A DNA stretch of 64,000 nt from an uncultured Clostridia bacterium (GCA_945948515.1 CAMFBH010000008.1:1-64000), one strand, 5' to 3'. Positions 7,333 through 14,979 are shown, numbered from the stretch's first letter. Made by a program: numbers and translations. The notes: a model not told the origin generated them from the letters alone.

Positions 7333-7831
7333 AAATGTTTGTGTTGTATTTATCCTCTGCCCATTTTGTTGGGTTTTCGTCAATATATTGCCATATTTGT
7401 TGATAATCAATATCATCACGAATGATGTGGTCATGGTATGAACGCTGAAACAAAATGTCTATTGGCAATAATTTCTTACATTCTAATGTTGATAATGATT
7501 TAAATGCACATATTATATCGGATACCGTAGGGGAGGGGCTTGCTCCTCCCGTCTGATTTTCTATCCTCATCAGAATGTGTATATGATTAGGCATAATTAC
7601 ATAATTATCTATTTTTACATTTTCGTATCTAATTTCTAAATTATTAATTTGCTCTTTGATACATTCTCCAAAAGGCAACAATTTTAATACGGGAGGAGCA
7701 AGCCCCTCCCCTACAATTACCTGTGACAATATTTCTTTTCTATCCTTGGTACATATCGTTATAAAATATGCACCACTTTGTGAGTAATCGTAATCTTTTA
7801 ACCTGTTTGGTTTTCTTGTTTGTAATTCCAT
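7331..7831 (-). CDS. REP-associated tyrosine transposase (RAYT, Y1 HUH family)
   Basis: A 166-residue single-stranded-DNA transposase of the TnpA_REP/IS200-like class. The N-terminal YFITICTKDRK motif, the metal-binding HUH motif in MPNHIHIL near residues 80-87, and the C-terminal helix DYQQIWQYIDENPTKW with its tyrosine are all present. Members nick REP palindromes through a 5'-phosphotyrosine. Two 25-base REP-like palindromes, inverted to one another, are translated in frame: residues 40-48 (VGEGLAPPV) and 94-102 (TGGASPSPT). These are insertions relative to the usual core. The frame stays open, so the enzyme may be functional. Further palindromes lie 1.2-1.5 kb away at 6069-6148. It is bounded by a terminator overlapping its stop. 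Confidence 0.9.
   Translation of the reverse strand: MELQTRKPNRLKDYDYSQSGAYFITICTKDRKEILSQVIVGEGLAPPVLKLLPFGECIKEQINNLEIRYENVKIDNYVIMPNHIHILMRIENQTGGASPSPTVSDIICAFKSLSTLECKKLLPIDILFQRSYHDHIIRDDIDYQQIWQYIDENPTKWAEDKYNTNI
7527..7551 (+). repeat. REP-like palindrome inside the transposase gene, copy A
   Basis: 25 bases identical to 6069-6093 and the exact reverse complement of 7690-7714. It encodes about TGGASPSPT in the transposase. Confidence 0.9.
7690..7714 (-). repeat. REP-like palindrome inside the transposase gene, copy B
   Basis: 25 bases, the exact reverse complement of 7527-7551. It encodes about VGEGLAPPV near residue 40 of the transposase. Confidence 0.9.
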
Positions 7832-7867
7832 AAATACATTTTATCATAAACAAATATTGAATACAAG

Positions 7868-8062
7868 TTGTCGCAATACCAAAATCATCTGCCAACTTTG
7901 TTTGCTAATGTTATATAAAATGCATTTGAAATATTAATCGTGAATTGGTAAACAACAAAACCGAGAGCGACTTAATCACTCTCGGTTATTTTATTGCTTA
8001 TTCAAGTGGGAAAACTACTGTTAAAAGCATTTTGAAATCAGTTGGAGCATAGACTGCGTGTG
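7868..8062. repeat. Direct repeat R2 of about 195 bp (copy at 6180-6375)
   Basis: Includes the last 21 codons of the intact cupin gene, its terminator hairpin and about 90 bases beyond. It matches R1 except for a few substitutions and short gaps. It is the likely source copy because the cupin gene is complete here. Confidence 0.85.
7959..7987 (-). terminator. Terminator of the cupin gene
   Basis: 9-bp stem AACCGAGAG (7979-7987 with 7959-7967), then TTTTG on the minus strand. The same hairpin is present in R1 at 6272-6300. Confidence 0.75.
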
Positions 8063-8336
8063 GCTTTTTAGCAGGCATAACAATAGCTTCACCTGCGTTG
8101 CAGAGATACACATTTCCGTCAACGGTAAACTGTCCTGTTCCCTCTAAAACAGTAACCATTGCATCACCTGTTGAGTCGTGTGTGCCGATTTCCTCGCCCT
8201 GCGAAAAGGCAAACAGTGTTACGCTGACTGCACTGTTTTGTGCCAAGGTTTTGCTTACTACCTGTCCGGGCTGAACAGTCACTTGATTTGCCAAGGCAAA
8301 TACTTCCTCGTGATTTACATTTTTGATAAATGCCAT
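7998..8336 (-). CDS. Single-domain cupin protein
   Basis: A 112-residue single-domain cupin. Motif 1 is GTHDSTGDAMVTVLEG, in which the second histidine of the usual HxH is not present. Motif 2 is PAKKPHAVYA, retaining its histidine. Small cupins bind a metal or small ligand; the actual ligand is unknown. The start has AAGGAGGATAAATA upstream. A second copy starts at the left window edge beside the 4Fe-4S gene. Here the companion 4Fe-4S gene is reduced to a 36-base tail at 8431-8466, with a hairpin element inserted in between. The gene itself is intact, so it may be expressed from a different context than its twin. Confidence 0.88.
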   Translation of the reverse strand: MAFIKNVNHEEVFALANQVTVQPGQVVSKTLAQNSAVSVTLFAFSQGEEIGTHDSTGDAMVTVLEGTGQFTVDGNVYLCNAGEAIVMPAKKPHAVYAPTDFKMLLTVVFPLE

Positions 8337-8349
8337 TTATTTATCCTCC

Positions 8350-8430
8350 TTAGGGTAACGGTAATAATCTGAACCACGGTTTAGCGTGGCAGATATTGCC
8401 CTTACTCTTCGTTAAAATACTCGTTAATCT
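8350..8430. repeat. Hairpin element (81 bp) inserted upstream of the cupin gene
   Basis: Compared with the left-edge copy, where 7 bases separate the cupin ribosome binding site from the 4Fe-4S stop, 81 bases lie here. They begin with the 17-bp motif TTAGGGTAACGGTAATA. They form a long imperfect hairpin: outer arms about 8352-8366 with 8395-8409, inner stem CCACG/CGTGG. The right half resembles 921-982. It looks like a small mobile palindrome. Confidence 0.65.
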
Positions 8431-8466
8431 ATATTTTTCCGTCTGTTGATATTGTTACGACCTGCC
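8431..8466 (-). pseudogene. Remnant of the 4Fe-4S protein gene (last about 12 codons)
   Basis: Matches 88-123, the 3' end of the 4Fe-4S gene at 80-769, in 33 of 36 bases. The rest of the gene is absent and the adjoining DNA belongs to the ArsC-like gene. This marks the edge of the duplicated segment. Confidence 0.8.
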
Positions 8467-8474
8467 GCTTTGAT

Positions 8475-8825
8475 TTATTTCAGCTTTTCTTCCCATTCTT
8501 TGGGGCGAAAGCCGGTAATGATTGCTTTTTCACTAATTATTATCGGGCGTTTAACAAGCATTCCGTCCGTTGCAAGAAGATGAAGCTGCTCATCCTCGCT
8601 CATTTCGGGAAGCTTATCCTTTAAGTTCATTGATTTATATAATAAACCGCTTGTGTTAAAGAACTTTTTAAGAGGCAAATTACTTTGCTCGTGCCATTTT
8701 TTTAATTCTTCATAGGTTGGGTTTTCGTCTTTAATGTGTCTGCTTTCATACTTAAATCCGTTGTCGTCAAGCCATTTTTGTGCTTTCTGACAGGTTGTGC
8801 ATTTCGGATAATGAATAAATAACAT
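8475..8825 (-). CDS. ArsC/Spx-family thioredoxin-fold protein
   Basis: A 116-residue protein of the arsenate-reductase-like family. The redox motif CTTCQKA sits at residues 9-15 and the conserved LVKRPIII with its cis-Pro region at about 90-97. It matches the usual 110-120 residues. It may reduce arsenate using glutaredoxin or thioredoxin, or be a YffB- or Spx-like factor; no arsenic genes are nearby, so the arsenate role is not supported by context. The start at 8825 has AAGGAG. It is a single-gene unit adjoining the edge of the duplicated segment. Confidence 0.88.
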   Translation of the reverse strand: MLFIHYPKCTTCQKAQKWLDDNGFKYESRHIKDENPTYEELKKWHEQSNLPLKKFFNTSGLLYKSMNLKDKLPEMSEDEQLHLLATDGMLVKRPIIISEKAIITGFRPKEWEEKLK

Positions 8826-8941
8826 GCTGATTCTCCTTAAATATTAATTTAAACAAAGCTGAAAAGCTTTTGAAAACTCTAAGGTCAATTATATATTAAA
8901 AACATTATTATATCAAGTTTATAAAAAGAAAAGTAAGCCCC

Positions 8942-8970
8942 TTGTTAATGAAGTTGTTTTCTGTTATAAT
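8942..8970 (+). promoter_or_regulatory. Extended -10 promoter of the 9004 lipoprotein gene
   Basis: TTGTTA (8942-8947), 17 bases, TATAAT (8965-8970) with TG at 8962-8963 as an extended -10. Confidence 0.8.
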
Positions 8971-9003
8971 CTATTACAGATGATTTAAATCAAGGTGATG
9001 TTT

Positions 9004-10020
9004 ATGAAAAAAATAATTTGCATTTTGATCAGTGTTCTTCTTGCTTTGTGCTTTTTCGGATGCTCAAAGGCAGACGGGGAAGAGGAAACAACCGTTGTGA
9101 ATACAAAGGTTGAATATCCTCTCAGCGTTACGGACCACACAGGCAGAACGGTTGAGATAAAAAAAGAGCCTAAGAAAATAGTTTGCGTTGACCATGCTTC
9201 AACGGTTATGCTCGTTGCTCTTGATCAGGGTGATAAGCTTGTTGGAATTGAGAGCAATGCCGCAGATTACAATATTTATAAAAAGTGTGATAAGGGGCTT
9301 CTTAAGCTCAGCGGAGTGGGAAGCAATACGGAGTTCAGCGTTGAAAAATGCAAGGAGCTTTCTCCCGATTTGGTGATAATTCCAAATGAACTTAAGGATG
9401 AGATTTCAAAAATAGAAGGCAACGGTGCGGTTGTTGTAGTTCTCAACACAAAAAGCAATCAGCAAATCAGCGACGCACTTGATATCCTGTCTCAGCTTAC
9501 AAACAGCATTGAAAGAGCAAATAAGCTCAATAATTTTATTTCTGAAAAAATGAATGAAATGAAGAGCGCAACAGCAGGGGACACTATTTCTGTTTATCTT
9601 ACGGGAAATTCATCTGTTTTAAAAACGCCAAGCAAGGATGCATTCCTTCAAAGCATTGTTAACGAAGCAAATCTTTCAAATTGTGAAAAAGCTCTTATTG
9701 GAAATATATGGATTAAACGAACATATCAGCAGATAAATGCATCAAATCCCGAGTACATAATTATTGCTTCCGATGCGGAATTTGATGAAAATGCTGTTTT
9801 AAATGACGAAAAACTTCTTGGAGTTTCGGCAGTGCAAAATCAAAAGGTTTTCAAAATGCCGTCAGATATTGAGAATTGGGATTCACCGTCGGTTTCAAGC
9901 TTCCTCGGAAGCTTGTGGGCGGCAAGCGTTACTCACGAAGCATATTCTAAGGAGGAGTTCACAGAAGCCGCTAATGATTATTATAAAGAATTTTTCGGAT
10001 TTAATGCCGGAATAAAGTAA
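9004..10020 (+). CDS. ABC transporter substrate-binding lipoprotein (BtuF/FepB class)
   Basis: A 338-residue lipoprotein with the anchoring cysteine at residue 20 (CFFGC). After an acidic linker the mature domain starts with VTDHTGRTVEI and PKKIVCVDH, typical of the helical-backbone periplasmic-binding family (TroA/BtuF/FepB) that binds siderophores, heme or cobalamin. The helix between lobes is around residues 150-185. The start at 9004 follows AAGGTG at 8992. No permease or ATPase gene adjoins it, so it must work with a transporter encoded elsewhere or act as an orphan sensor. It has its own promoter and terminator. Confidence 0.85.
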   Translation: MKKIICILISVLLALCFFGCSKADGEEETTVVNTKVEYPLSVTDHTGRTVEIKKEPKKIVCVDHASTVMLVALDQGDKLVGIESNAADYNIYKKCDKGLLKLSGVGSNTEFSVEKCKELSPDLVIIPNELKDEISKIEGNGAVVVVLNTKSNQQISDALDILSQLTNSIERANKLNNFISEKMNEMKSATAGDTISVYLTGNSSVLKTPSKDAFLQSIVNEANLSNCEKALIGNIWIKRTYQQINASNPEYIIIASDAEFDENAVLNDEKLLGVSAVQNQKVFKMPSDIENWDSPSVSSFLGSLWAASVTHEAYSKEEFTEAANDYYKEFFGFNAGIK

Positions 10021-10024
10021 CAAC

Positions 10025-10054
10025 AAAGCACCGTGCCAATCAGCGCGGTGCTTT
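10025..10054 (+). terminator. Terminator after the 9004 binding-protein gene
   Basis: Stem AAGCACCG(T) at 10026-10034 with (G)CGGTGCTT at 10045-10053, loop of about 10 bases. It is followed by only ATGC, so the U-tract is weak. Confidence 0.65.
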
Positions 10055-10117
10055 ATGCTTTATTTGCCGTATTCAATCATTTTATCAATGCATTTTCTTG
10101 CCTGTTTAATTGTTTAG

Positions 10118-10555
10118 TCATACATTACCACCACAGCAGGAATTGCAGGATGAGCAGTCGCAGAACATACTCTTGTCGTATTCAATTGAGTTCTTATCGT
10201 AATAGTCCTTAACTGCCGCCTTAACTGCTTCCTCAGCGAGAACGGAGCAGTGAATTTTTTGTGCAGGCAGACCGTCAAGAGCCTCAACAACAGCCTTGTT
10301 TGAAAGCTTCATTGCATCTTCAATTTTTTGACCCTTAATCATTTCGGTTGCCATAGATGAGGTTGCGATAGCCGAACCGCAGCCGAAGGTGTTAAACTTA
10401 ACATCTGTAATAATGCCGTCTTTAACCTTAATATAAATTTTCATTATGTCTCCGCAAACGGCATTTCCAACCTCGCCTATTCCGTCGGCATCATCCATTT
10501 TGCCAACATTTCTCGGGTTTTGAAAATGGTCCATAACCTTATCGCTATATAACAT
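10118..10555 (-). CDS. nifU: NifU/IscU-type Fe-S cluster scaffold protein
   Basis: A 145-residue Fe-S assembly scaffold. The three cluster-ligand cysteines are visible in AVCGD, FGCGSA and KIHCSVLA, with the first carrying the usual Asp. The last 20 residues hold five extra cysteines (CDCSSCNSCC), a tail not needed for scaffold function. The gene overlaps the 3' end of nifS by 11 bases, so cysteine desulfurase and scaffold are translationally coupled. It receives sulfur from NifS and passes clusters to client proteins such as the PFOR encoded at 25.5 kb. The start has an AAGGAG site. Confidence 0.93.
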   Translation of the reverse strand: MLYSDKVMDHFQNPRNVGKMDDADGIGEVGNAVCGDIMKIYIKVKDGIITDVKFNTFGCGSAIATSSMATEMIKGQKIEDAMKLSNKAVVEALDGLPAQKIHCSVLAEEAVKAAVKDYYDKNSIEYDKSMFCDCSSCNSCCGGNV

Positions 10556-11729
10556 GATTGATTTCTCCTTTTTCGAGAGCCTCCCAAACAGGCGACATAT
10601 TCCTCAGATATTCAACTGTTTTCGGAACCTCTTTAATAATGTAATCTATTTCGTCCTGTGTGTTTTCCTCACAGATTGTAAGCCTGAGCGAGCCGTGAGC
10701 AACCTCGGCAGGAAGCCCTATCGCAAGCAAAACATGACTCGGCTCAAGAGAACCGCTTGTGCATGCCGAACCGCTTGATGCACATATTCCCTTTGCATCA
10801 AGAAGCAGAAGAAGGCTTTCACCCTCAACTCCCTCAAAGCACATATTAACATTTCCGGGCAGTCTGTTCTGAGTGTCGCCGTTAACTGTGCTGTGCGGAA
10901 TTTTAGAAAGCTCACTTATAAGCTTATCTCGTAGAGATGAAACATAAGTGTTGTTCTCACTAAGATTATTAACAGCCTCTTTAAGAGCGTATGCCATACC
11001 GCATACAGCGGCAAGATTTTCGGTTCCGGAGCGCTTGCCCCTTTCCTGAGCGCCGCCCTCAATAATGTTTGAGAGGAAAATTCCGTTTCTTGCATAAAGA
11101 GCGCCTGCGCCTTTAGGACCGTGAAATTTATGAGCCGAAATTGAAAGCATATCAATATTCATTTCTTTAACATTAATATTAATATGACCTGCCGCCTGAA
11201 CAGCGTCGGTGTGAAACAAAACCTTGTGCTCTTTACAAATTCTACCGATTTCCGAAATGGGCTGGATTGTTCCTATTTCGTTGTTGGCAAACATAATTGT
11301 AACAAGGCATGTGTCGTTTCTTATTTCTTTTTCAACATCCTCGGGAAGAACAATTCCGTTTTTATGAACATCAAGAAGAGTTATTTCAAAGCCTTCCTTT
11401 TCAAGCTTTTTCAGCGTGTGTAAAACAGCGTGATGCTCAAAGGCTGTTGAAATTATATGCTTTTTTCCGTTCTTTTCTCCTAATCGCGCCGCAGATATTA
11501 TTGCCTGATTATCTGCTTCCGAACCGCCCGAGGTGAAATAAATTTCGTTTGGTTGAGCCCCAAGAAGCGAAGCAATATCCTCACGGGCATTAGTTAGAGC
11601 CTCCTTTGCCTTTTGACCGGCGGTATGCAGACTTGAAGGATTTGCAAAATTATTTTGAAAATAGGGGAGCATAGCCTTGAGCGCGCCGTCGCTCATGCGC
11701 GTTGTTGCTCCGTTATCCGCATATATCAA
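10545..11729 (-). CDS. nifS: Cysteine desulfurase (NifS/IscS type)
   Basis: A 394-residue PLP enzyme that removes sulfur from cysteine to feed Fe-S assembly. The PLP lysine is in SISAHKFHGPKG and the active cysteine in SSGSACTSGSLEPS. The opening YADNGATT differs from the common DNAATT by one residue. The start is TTG at 11729, with AAAGGAA 8 bases upstream. A longer frame reaches 11765, but those residues lie in the operator region and precede the conserved start. An ATG inside the spacing opens a 3-codon frame ending at the TTG. It has its own consensus promoter at 11778-11806 and overlaps nifU. Confidence 0.93.
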   Translation of the reverse strand: MIYADNGATTRMSDGALKAMLPYFQNNFANPSSLHTAGQKAKEALTNAREDIASLLGAQPNEIYFTSGGSEADNQAIISAARLGEKNGKKHIISTAFEHHAVLHTLKKLEKEGFEITLLDVHKNGIVLPEDVEKEIRNDTCLVTIMFANNEIGTIQPISEIGRICKEHKVLFHTDAVQAAGHININVKEMNIDMLSISAHKFHGPKGAGALYARNGIFLSNIIEGGAQERGKRSGTENLAAVCGMAYALKEAVNNLSENNTYVSSLRDKLISELSKIPHSTVNGDTQNRLPGNVNMCFEGVEGESLLLLLDAKGICASSGSACTSGSLEPSHVLLAIGLPAEVAHGSLRLTICEENTQDEIDYIIKEVPKTVEYLRNMSPVWEALEKGEINHVI

Positions 11730-11755
11730 AAAATCATTTCCTTTACTTAATAATA

Positions 11756-11806
11756 TAATTCCCATAGAATTAGTATGATTATAATGCGAAAAATATAAAA
11801 TGTCAA
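11756..11806 (-). promoter_or_regulatory. Consensus promoter and palindromic site upstream of nifS
   Basis: On the minus strand, TTGACA (11801-11806), 17 bases, TATAAT (11778-11783). Just downstream of the -10 lies a 17-base palindrome (11756-11772), arms TAATTC and GAATTA. An ATTCCC motif within it recurs at the metY and Rrf2 promoters. Confidence 0.8.
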
Positions 11807-11852
11807 GAAGATATATAAAATCTTTAAAAATAATTTAAATTTTCCAAAAACA

Positions 11853-11879
11853 AGCCGTTCTCTTGAATTGAGAACGGCT
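11853..11879 (-). terminator. Terminator of the metY-cysK unit
   Basis: Perfect 10-bp stem AGCCGTTCTC at 11853-11862 with 11870-11879, 7-base loop. The minus-strand 3' side is TTGTTTTT. Confidence 0.85.
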
Positions 11880-11895
11880 CGTTTTGTTATATGTA

Positions 11896-12822
11896 TTATG
11901 AGAATAAATCGGTTGAAAGATATCTGTCGCCTGTGTCGGGAAGAAGAACAACAATGTTTTTGCCCTTGTATTCTTCTCGCTTAGCCAACTGCGAAGCCGC
12001 CCAAACAGCCGCACCGCTTGAAATTCCTACAAGAATTCCCTCTGCCTTTGCTATTGCGTTTCCTGTTTTGAAAGCCTCTTCATTGGGAACCGGGATGATT
12101 TCGTCGTAAATTTCGGTATTAAGTGTATCGGGAACAAAACCTGCGCCGATTCCCTGAATTTTATGAGGACCTGCCTTACCCTCTGAAAGAACGGGGGAGG
12201 TGAGGGGCTCAACGGCAATGATTTTAACATTGGGATTTTTTTCTTTAAGATATTTGCCCACACCGGAAAGAGTTCCGCCCGTGCCTACACCGGCGATGAA
12301 AGCATCAATTTTTCCGTTTGTGTCTTCATAAATTTCCGGACCTGTTGTTTCATAATGAGCCTTCGGGTTTGCGGGATTGGTGAACTGACCTAAAATAACC
12401 GAGCCTTCAATCTCACTGTTGAGCTCGTTTGCTTTTTCAATAGCACCCTTCATACCCTTTGCACCTTCGGTAAGAACAACCTCTGCACCGTAAGCCTTAA
12501 CAAGATTTCTTCTCTCAACGCTCATTGTTTCGGGCATGGTTAGAATAACCTTGTATCCCTTTGCAGTTCCTACGCTTGCAAGTCCTATACCGGTGTTGCC
12601 GGAAGTGGGCTCAATAATGGTTGCACCTGCTTTGAGTTTTCCGCTTTTTTCAGCGTCGGCAATCATAGCATTTGCAATTCTATCTTTAACAGAGCCGGCA
12701 GGATTGAAATATTCAAGCTTTGCAAGAATGTGTGCATCAATATTGTTTGCCTTTGCAAAGTTGTTCAGCTCAAGTATTGGTGTTTTTCCTATTAATTCGG
12801 TAACATTTGAATAAACAGACAT
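11896..12822 (-). CDS. cysK: Cysteine synthase A (O-acetylserine sulfhydrylase)
   Basis: A 308-residue PLP enzyme making cysteine from O-acetylserine and sulfide. The PLP lysine is Lys46 in AGSVKDR, the substrate loop is [12 protein letters not shown], and the phosphate loop GVGTGGT is present. Length matches CysK. The start at 12822 has AAGGAG; a longer open frame to 12906 has a hydrophobic, unconserved extension that overlaps metY. It lies 34 bases after metY in one transcript and before the 11853 terminator. Regulation by the Rrf2 protein encoded upstream is likely. Confidence 0.95.
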   Translation of the reverse strand: MSVYSNVTELIGKTPILELNNFAKANNIDAHILAKLEYFNPAGSVKDRIANAMIADAEKSGKLKAGATIIEPTSGNTGIGLASVGTAKGYKVILTMPETMSVERRNLVKAYGAEVVLTEGAKGMKGAIEKANELNSEIEGSVILGQFTNPANPKAHYETTGPEIYEDTNGKIDAFIAGVGTGGTLSGVGKYLKEKNPNVKIIAVEPLTSPVLSEGKAGPHKIQGIGAGFVPDTLNTEIYDEIIPVPNEEAFKTGNAIAKAEGILVGISSGAAVWAASQLAKREEYKGKNIVVLLPDTGDRYLSTDLFS

Positions 12823-12856
12823 GGTAAAAATCTCCTTAAATAATAAACAGTTTAAT

Positions 12857-14140
12857 TTATTTAATTGCTTTGAATGCGTTTTCAAGGTCTTCAATAATAT
12901 CGTCAATATGCTCGGTTCCTATTGAGAGCCTTATTGTGTTATCAAAAATTCTCTGCTCATTGAATTCTTCTTCAGAAAGCTGACTGTGAGTGGTTGTTTT
13001 CGGATGAATAACAAGAGATTTAACATCTGCAACATTTGCAAGAATTGAGAATATTTCAAGGCTGTCAATAAACTTTTTGGCTTCTTTTTCTCCGCCCTTG
13101 ATTTCAAAGGTGAAAATTGAGCCTGCACCGTTCGGGAAATATTTGTTGTATAAATCCTTGTAGCGCGCGTCAAGAGAGGGATGGTTTATCCTTTCAACAA
13201 GAGGATTTGATGAAAGATAATCAAGAACCTTTTTGGTGTTTTCAACATGGCGTTCAACTCTGAGAGATAGAGTTTCAAGCCCCTGAAGCAGAATGAATGC
13301 ATTAAACGGAGAGATTGTTGCTCCCGTGTCGCGAAGAAGAATTGCTCTAATGTATGTTACGAAGGCAGCAGCTCCTACTGCATCAACAAAGCTGATTCCG
13401 TGATAGCTTGCATTCGGCTCTGAAAGCTGTGGGAATTTTCCGCTTGATTTCCAATCAAATTTACCCGAATCAACAATAACGCCACCGAGAGTTGTTCCGT
13501 GACCGCCGATAAACTTTGTTGCCGAGTGAACAACAATGTCTGCGCCGTGTTCAATCGGTCTTAAAAGAAACGGAGTTGCAAATGTTGAGTCAACAACGAG
13601 AGGAATGGAATACTTGTGAGCAATTTGTGCAAGAGCATCGATGTCAATAATGTTTGAATTCGGATTTCCGAGAGTTTCAATAAATATAGCCTTTGTGTTT
13701 TCCTGAATTGCATTTTCAAAATTCTGAAGGTCATCGGGGTCAACAAAGGTGGTGGTTACACCGTGCTCGGGGAAGGTGTGTGCAAGATAATTGTATGTAC
13801 CGCCGTAAATTGTTTTTGCACTCACAATGTGGTCTCCTGCTTTTGCAAGAGCCTGAAAGGTGTAAGCAATGGCAGCCGCGCCGGAAGCCGTTGCAAGAGC
13901 CGCAATGCCGCCCTCAAGCGCGGCTATTCTTTTTTCAAAAACATCTTGCGTTGAGTTTGTAAGTCTGCCGTAAATATTTCCTGTGTCACTCAAATTGAAC
14001 CTTGCCTGTGCATGGTCGCTGTTGTGAAAAACATAAGAGGTTGTTTGGTAAATCGGAACAGTTCTTGAATCTGTTGCCGGGTCTGCTGTTTCCTGTCCTA
14101 CATGAAGCTGAAGTGTTTCAAAGCGATAATTTTTACTCAT
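12857..14140 (-). CDS. metY: O-acetylhomoserine sulfhydrylase (MetY)
   Basis: A 427-residue Cys/Met-metabolism PLP enzyme. It makes homocysteine from O-acetylhomoserine and sulfide in direct-sulfhydrylation methionine synthesis. Visible are [17 protein letters not shown] near the start, the PLP site [15 protein letters not shown], and the long C-terminal domain typical of MetY (about 425-430 residues, longer than MetB or MetC at about 380). The ribosome binding site is AAGGAGAC. It is first in the operon with cysK, behind a promoter with two palindromes at 14268-14302. Both enzymes consume free sulfide, so this is a sulfide-assimilation unit. Confidence 0.93.
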   Translation of the reverse strand: MSKNYRFETLQLHVGQETADPATDSRTVPIYQTTSYVFHNSDHAQARFNLSDTGNIYGRLTNSTQDVFEKRIAALEGGIAALATASGAAAIAYTFQALAKAGDHIVSAKTIYGGTYNYLAHTFPEHGVTTTFVDPDDLQNFENAIQENTKAIFIETLGNPNSNIIDIDALAQIAHKYSIPLVVDSTFATPFLLRPIEHGADIVVHSATKFIGGHGTTLGGVIVDSGKFDWKSSGKFPQLSEPNASYHGISFVDAVGAAAFVTYIRAILLRDTGATISPFNAFILLQGLETLSLRVERHVENTKKVLDYLSSNPLVERINHPSLDARYKDLYNKYFPNGAGSIFTFEIKGGEKEAKKFIDSLEIFSILANVADVKSLVIHPKTTTHSQLSEEEFNEQRIFDNTIRLSIGTEHIDDIIEDLENAFKAIK

Positions 14141-14267
14141 AATATTGTCTCCTTAAAATAAATATGTTTTGTTAATGGATTTAATTTAGAAACAACATCG
14201 CCACATTCGGCAGGAATAGATTTTGTTTGTGTTTATGAAGAGATTTTGATTCATAAATACTGCCCAT

Positions 14268-14347
14268 TTACTAATTCTTAGTAATCCTACTGAAAAAGTA
14301 GGGAATAATCTTGAAATAAGAATAGCACTCAACAAACAATTTGTCAA
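14268..14347 (-). promoter_or_regulatory. metY promoter with two palindromic operator candidates
   Basis: On the minus strand, TTGACA (14342-14347), 17 bases, TATTCT (14319-14324). Downstream lie two palindromes, 14286-14302 (CCTACT arms) and 14268-14284 (TTACTAA arms). Their position after the -10 fits repression by the adjacent Rrf2 regulator. Confidence 0.75.
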
Positions 14348-14366
14348 GTGCTTTTTTGAAAATTTT

Positions 14367-14801
14367 TCAAATAACAAAATCAACAGTAAGATTTTTCTGC
14401 TCCTCGGCAAGCTGTGCAATGGTGATATTGTCAACAACATTATTAACTGCATTGTTGATTTTTTCCCAAACCTTATAGGTAACGCAGCTTGCATAACGCT
14501 CACAGCTGTTTTTTCCGTTTTCAACGCATGCAACCGGAGCAAGACTGCCTTCCGTAAGTCTGAGAATCATTCCCACAGTGTATTCTTCAGGCGCTTTTGC
14601 AAGACGGTAACCGCCGTTTGCACCGCGCTCACTGATAACAAATCCGGCTCTGTTGAGCATGGAAATTATTTGCTCAAGATATTTTATGCTGATTTGCTGA
14701 CGCTTTGATATTTCTTTTATGGAGATGTTTTCGCCCGTATCGTTCACTGCAAGGTCAATCATAAGCCTGAGGGCATATCTTCCTTTAGTTGAAATTTTCA
14801 T
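14367..14801 (-). CDS. Rrf2-family transcriptional regulator (CymR/IscR-like)
   Basis: A 144-residue DNA-binding regulator. The winged helix spans residues 1-75: KISTKGRYALR at the start, a helix-turn-helix around ISIKEISKRQQISIKYLEQI, and the wing GANGGYRL. Three cysteines follow near residues 92-107, spaced C-x7-C-x5-C, close to the [2Fe-2S] ligands of IscR (C-x5-C-x5-C). CymR, the cysteine-metabolism repressor, is the alternative. It sits directly upstream of metY-cysK, facing the same way. Its own promoter (14823-14851) has a palindrome resembling that of metY, suggesting autoregulation. It probably senses sulfur or Fe-S status. Confidence 0.9.
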   Translation of the reverse strand: MKISTKGRYALRLMIDLAVNDTGENISIKEISKRQQISIKYLEQIISMLNRAGFVISERGANGGYRLAKAPEEYTVGMILRLTEGSLAPVACVENGKNSCERYASCVTYKVWEKINNAVNNVVDNITIAQLAEEQKNLTVDFVI

Positions 14802-14822
14802 TTGTATTCACCTCTAATACCT

Positions 14823-14851
14823 ATAATACTATATAAATAGTGGGAATTCAA
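14823..14851 (-). promoter_or_regulatory. Promoter and operator candidate of the Rrf2 gene
   Basis: On the minus strand, TTGAAT (14846-14851), 17 bases, TATTAT (14823-14828). The spacer contains ACTAT, TTAT, ATAGT, a palindrome preceded by ATTCCC as in the metY operator. Confidence 0.7.
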
Positions 14852-14979
14852 GTAAAAAGTTATTAGCTTTATTTCAGCAATATGAATTCTGTGACAATTT
14901 CGTAATATATATAAATGGTAATTAATTTTTTATTGCTTTTTATTTGAGATAAGTGTAAAATTTCTTTAGAGGTGGTAAT

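Noticed and set aside
10056-10117. A short minus-strand frame reading KQARKCIDKMIEYGK before a stop, possibly a gene remnant
   Set aside because: Only about 16 codons; no homology can be asserted by eye and no start or ribosome binding site is present.
14186-14542. 118-codon minus-strand frame overlapping the Rrf2 gene and the metY promoter
   Set aside because: It is in another frame of the Rrf2 gene, has no ribosome binding site and covers the promoter.
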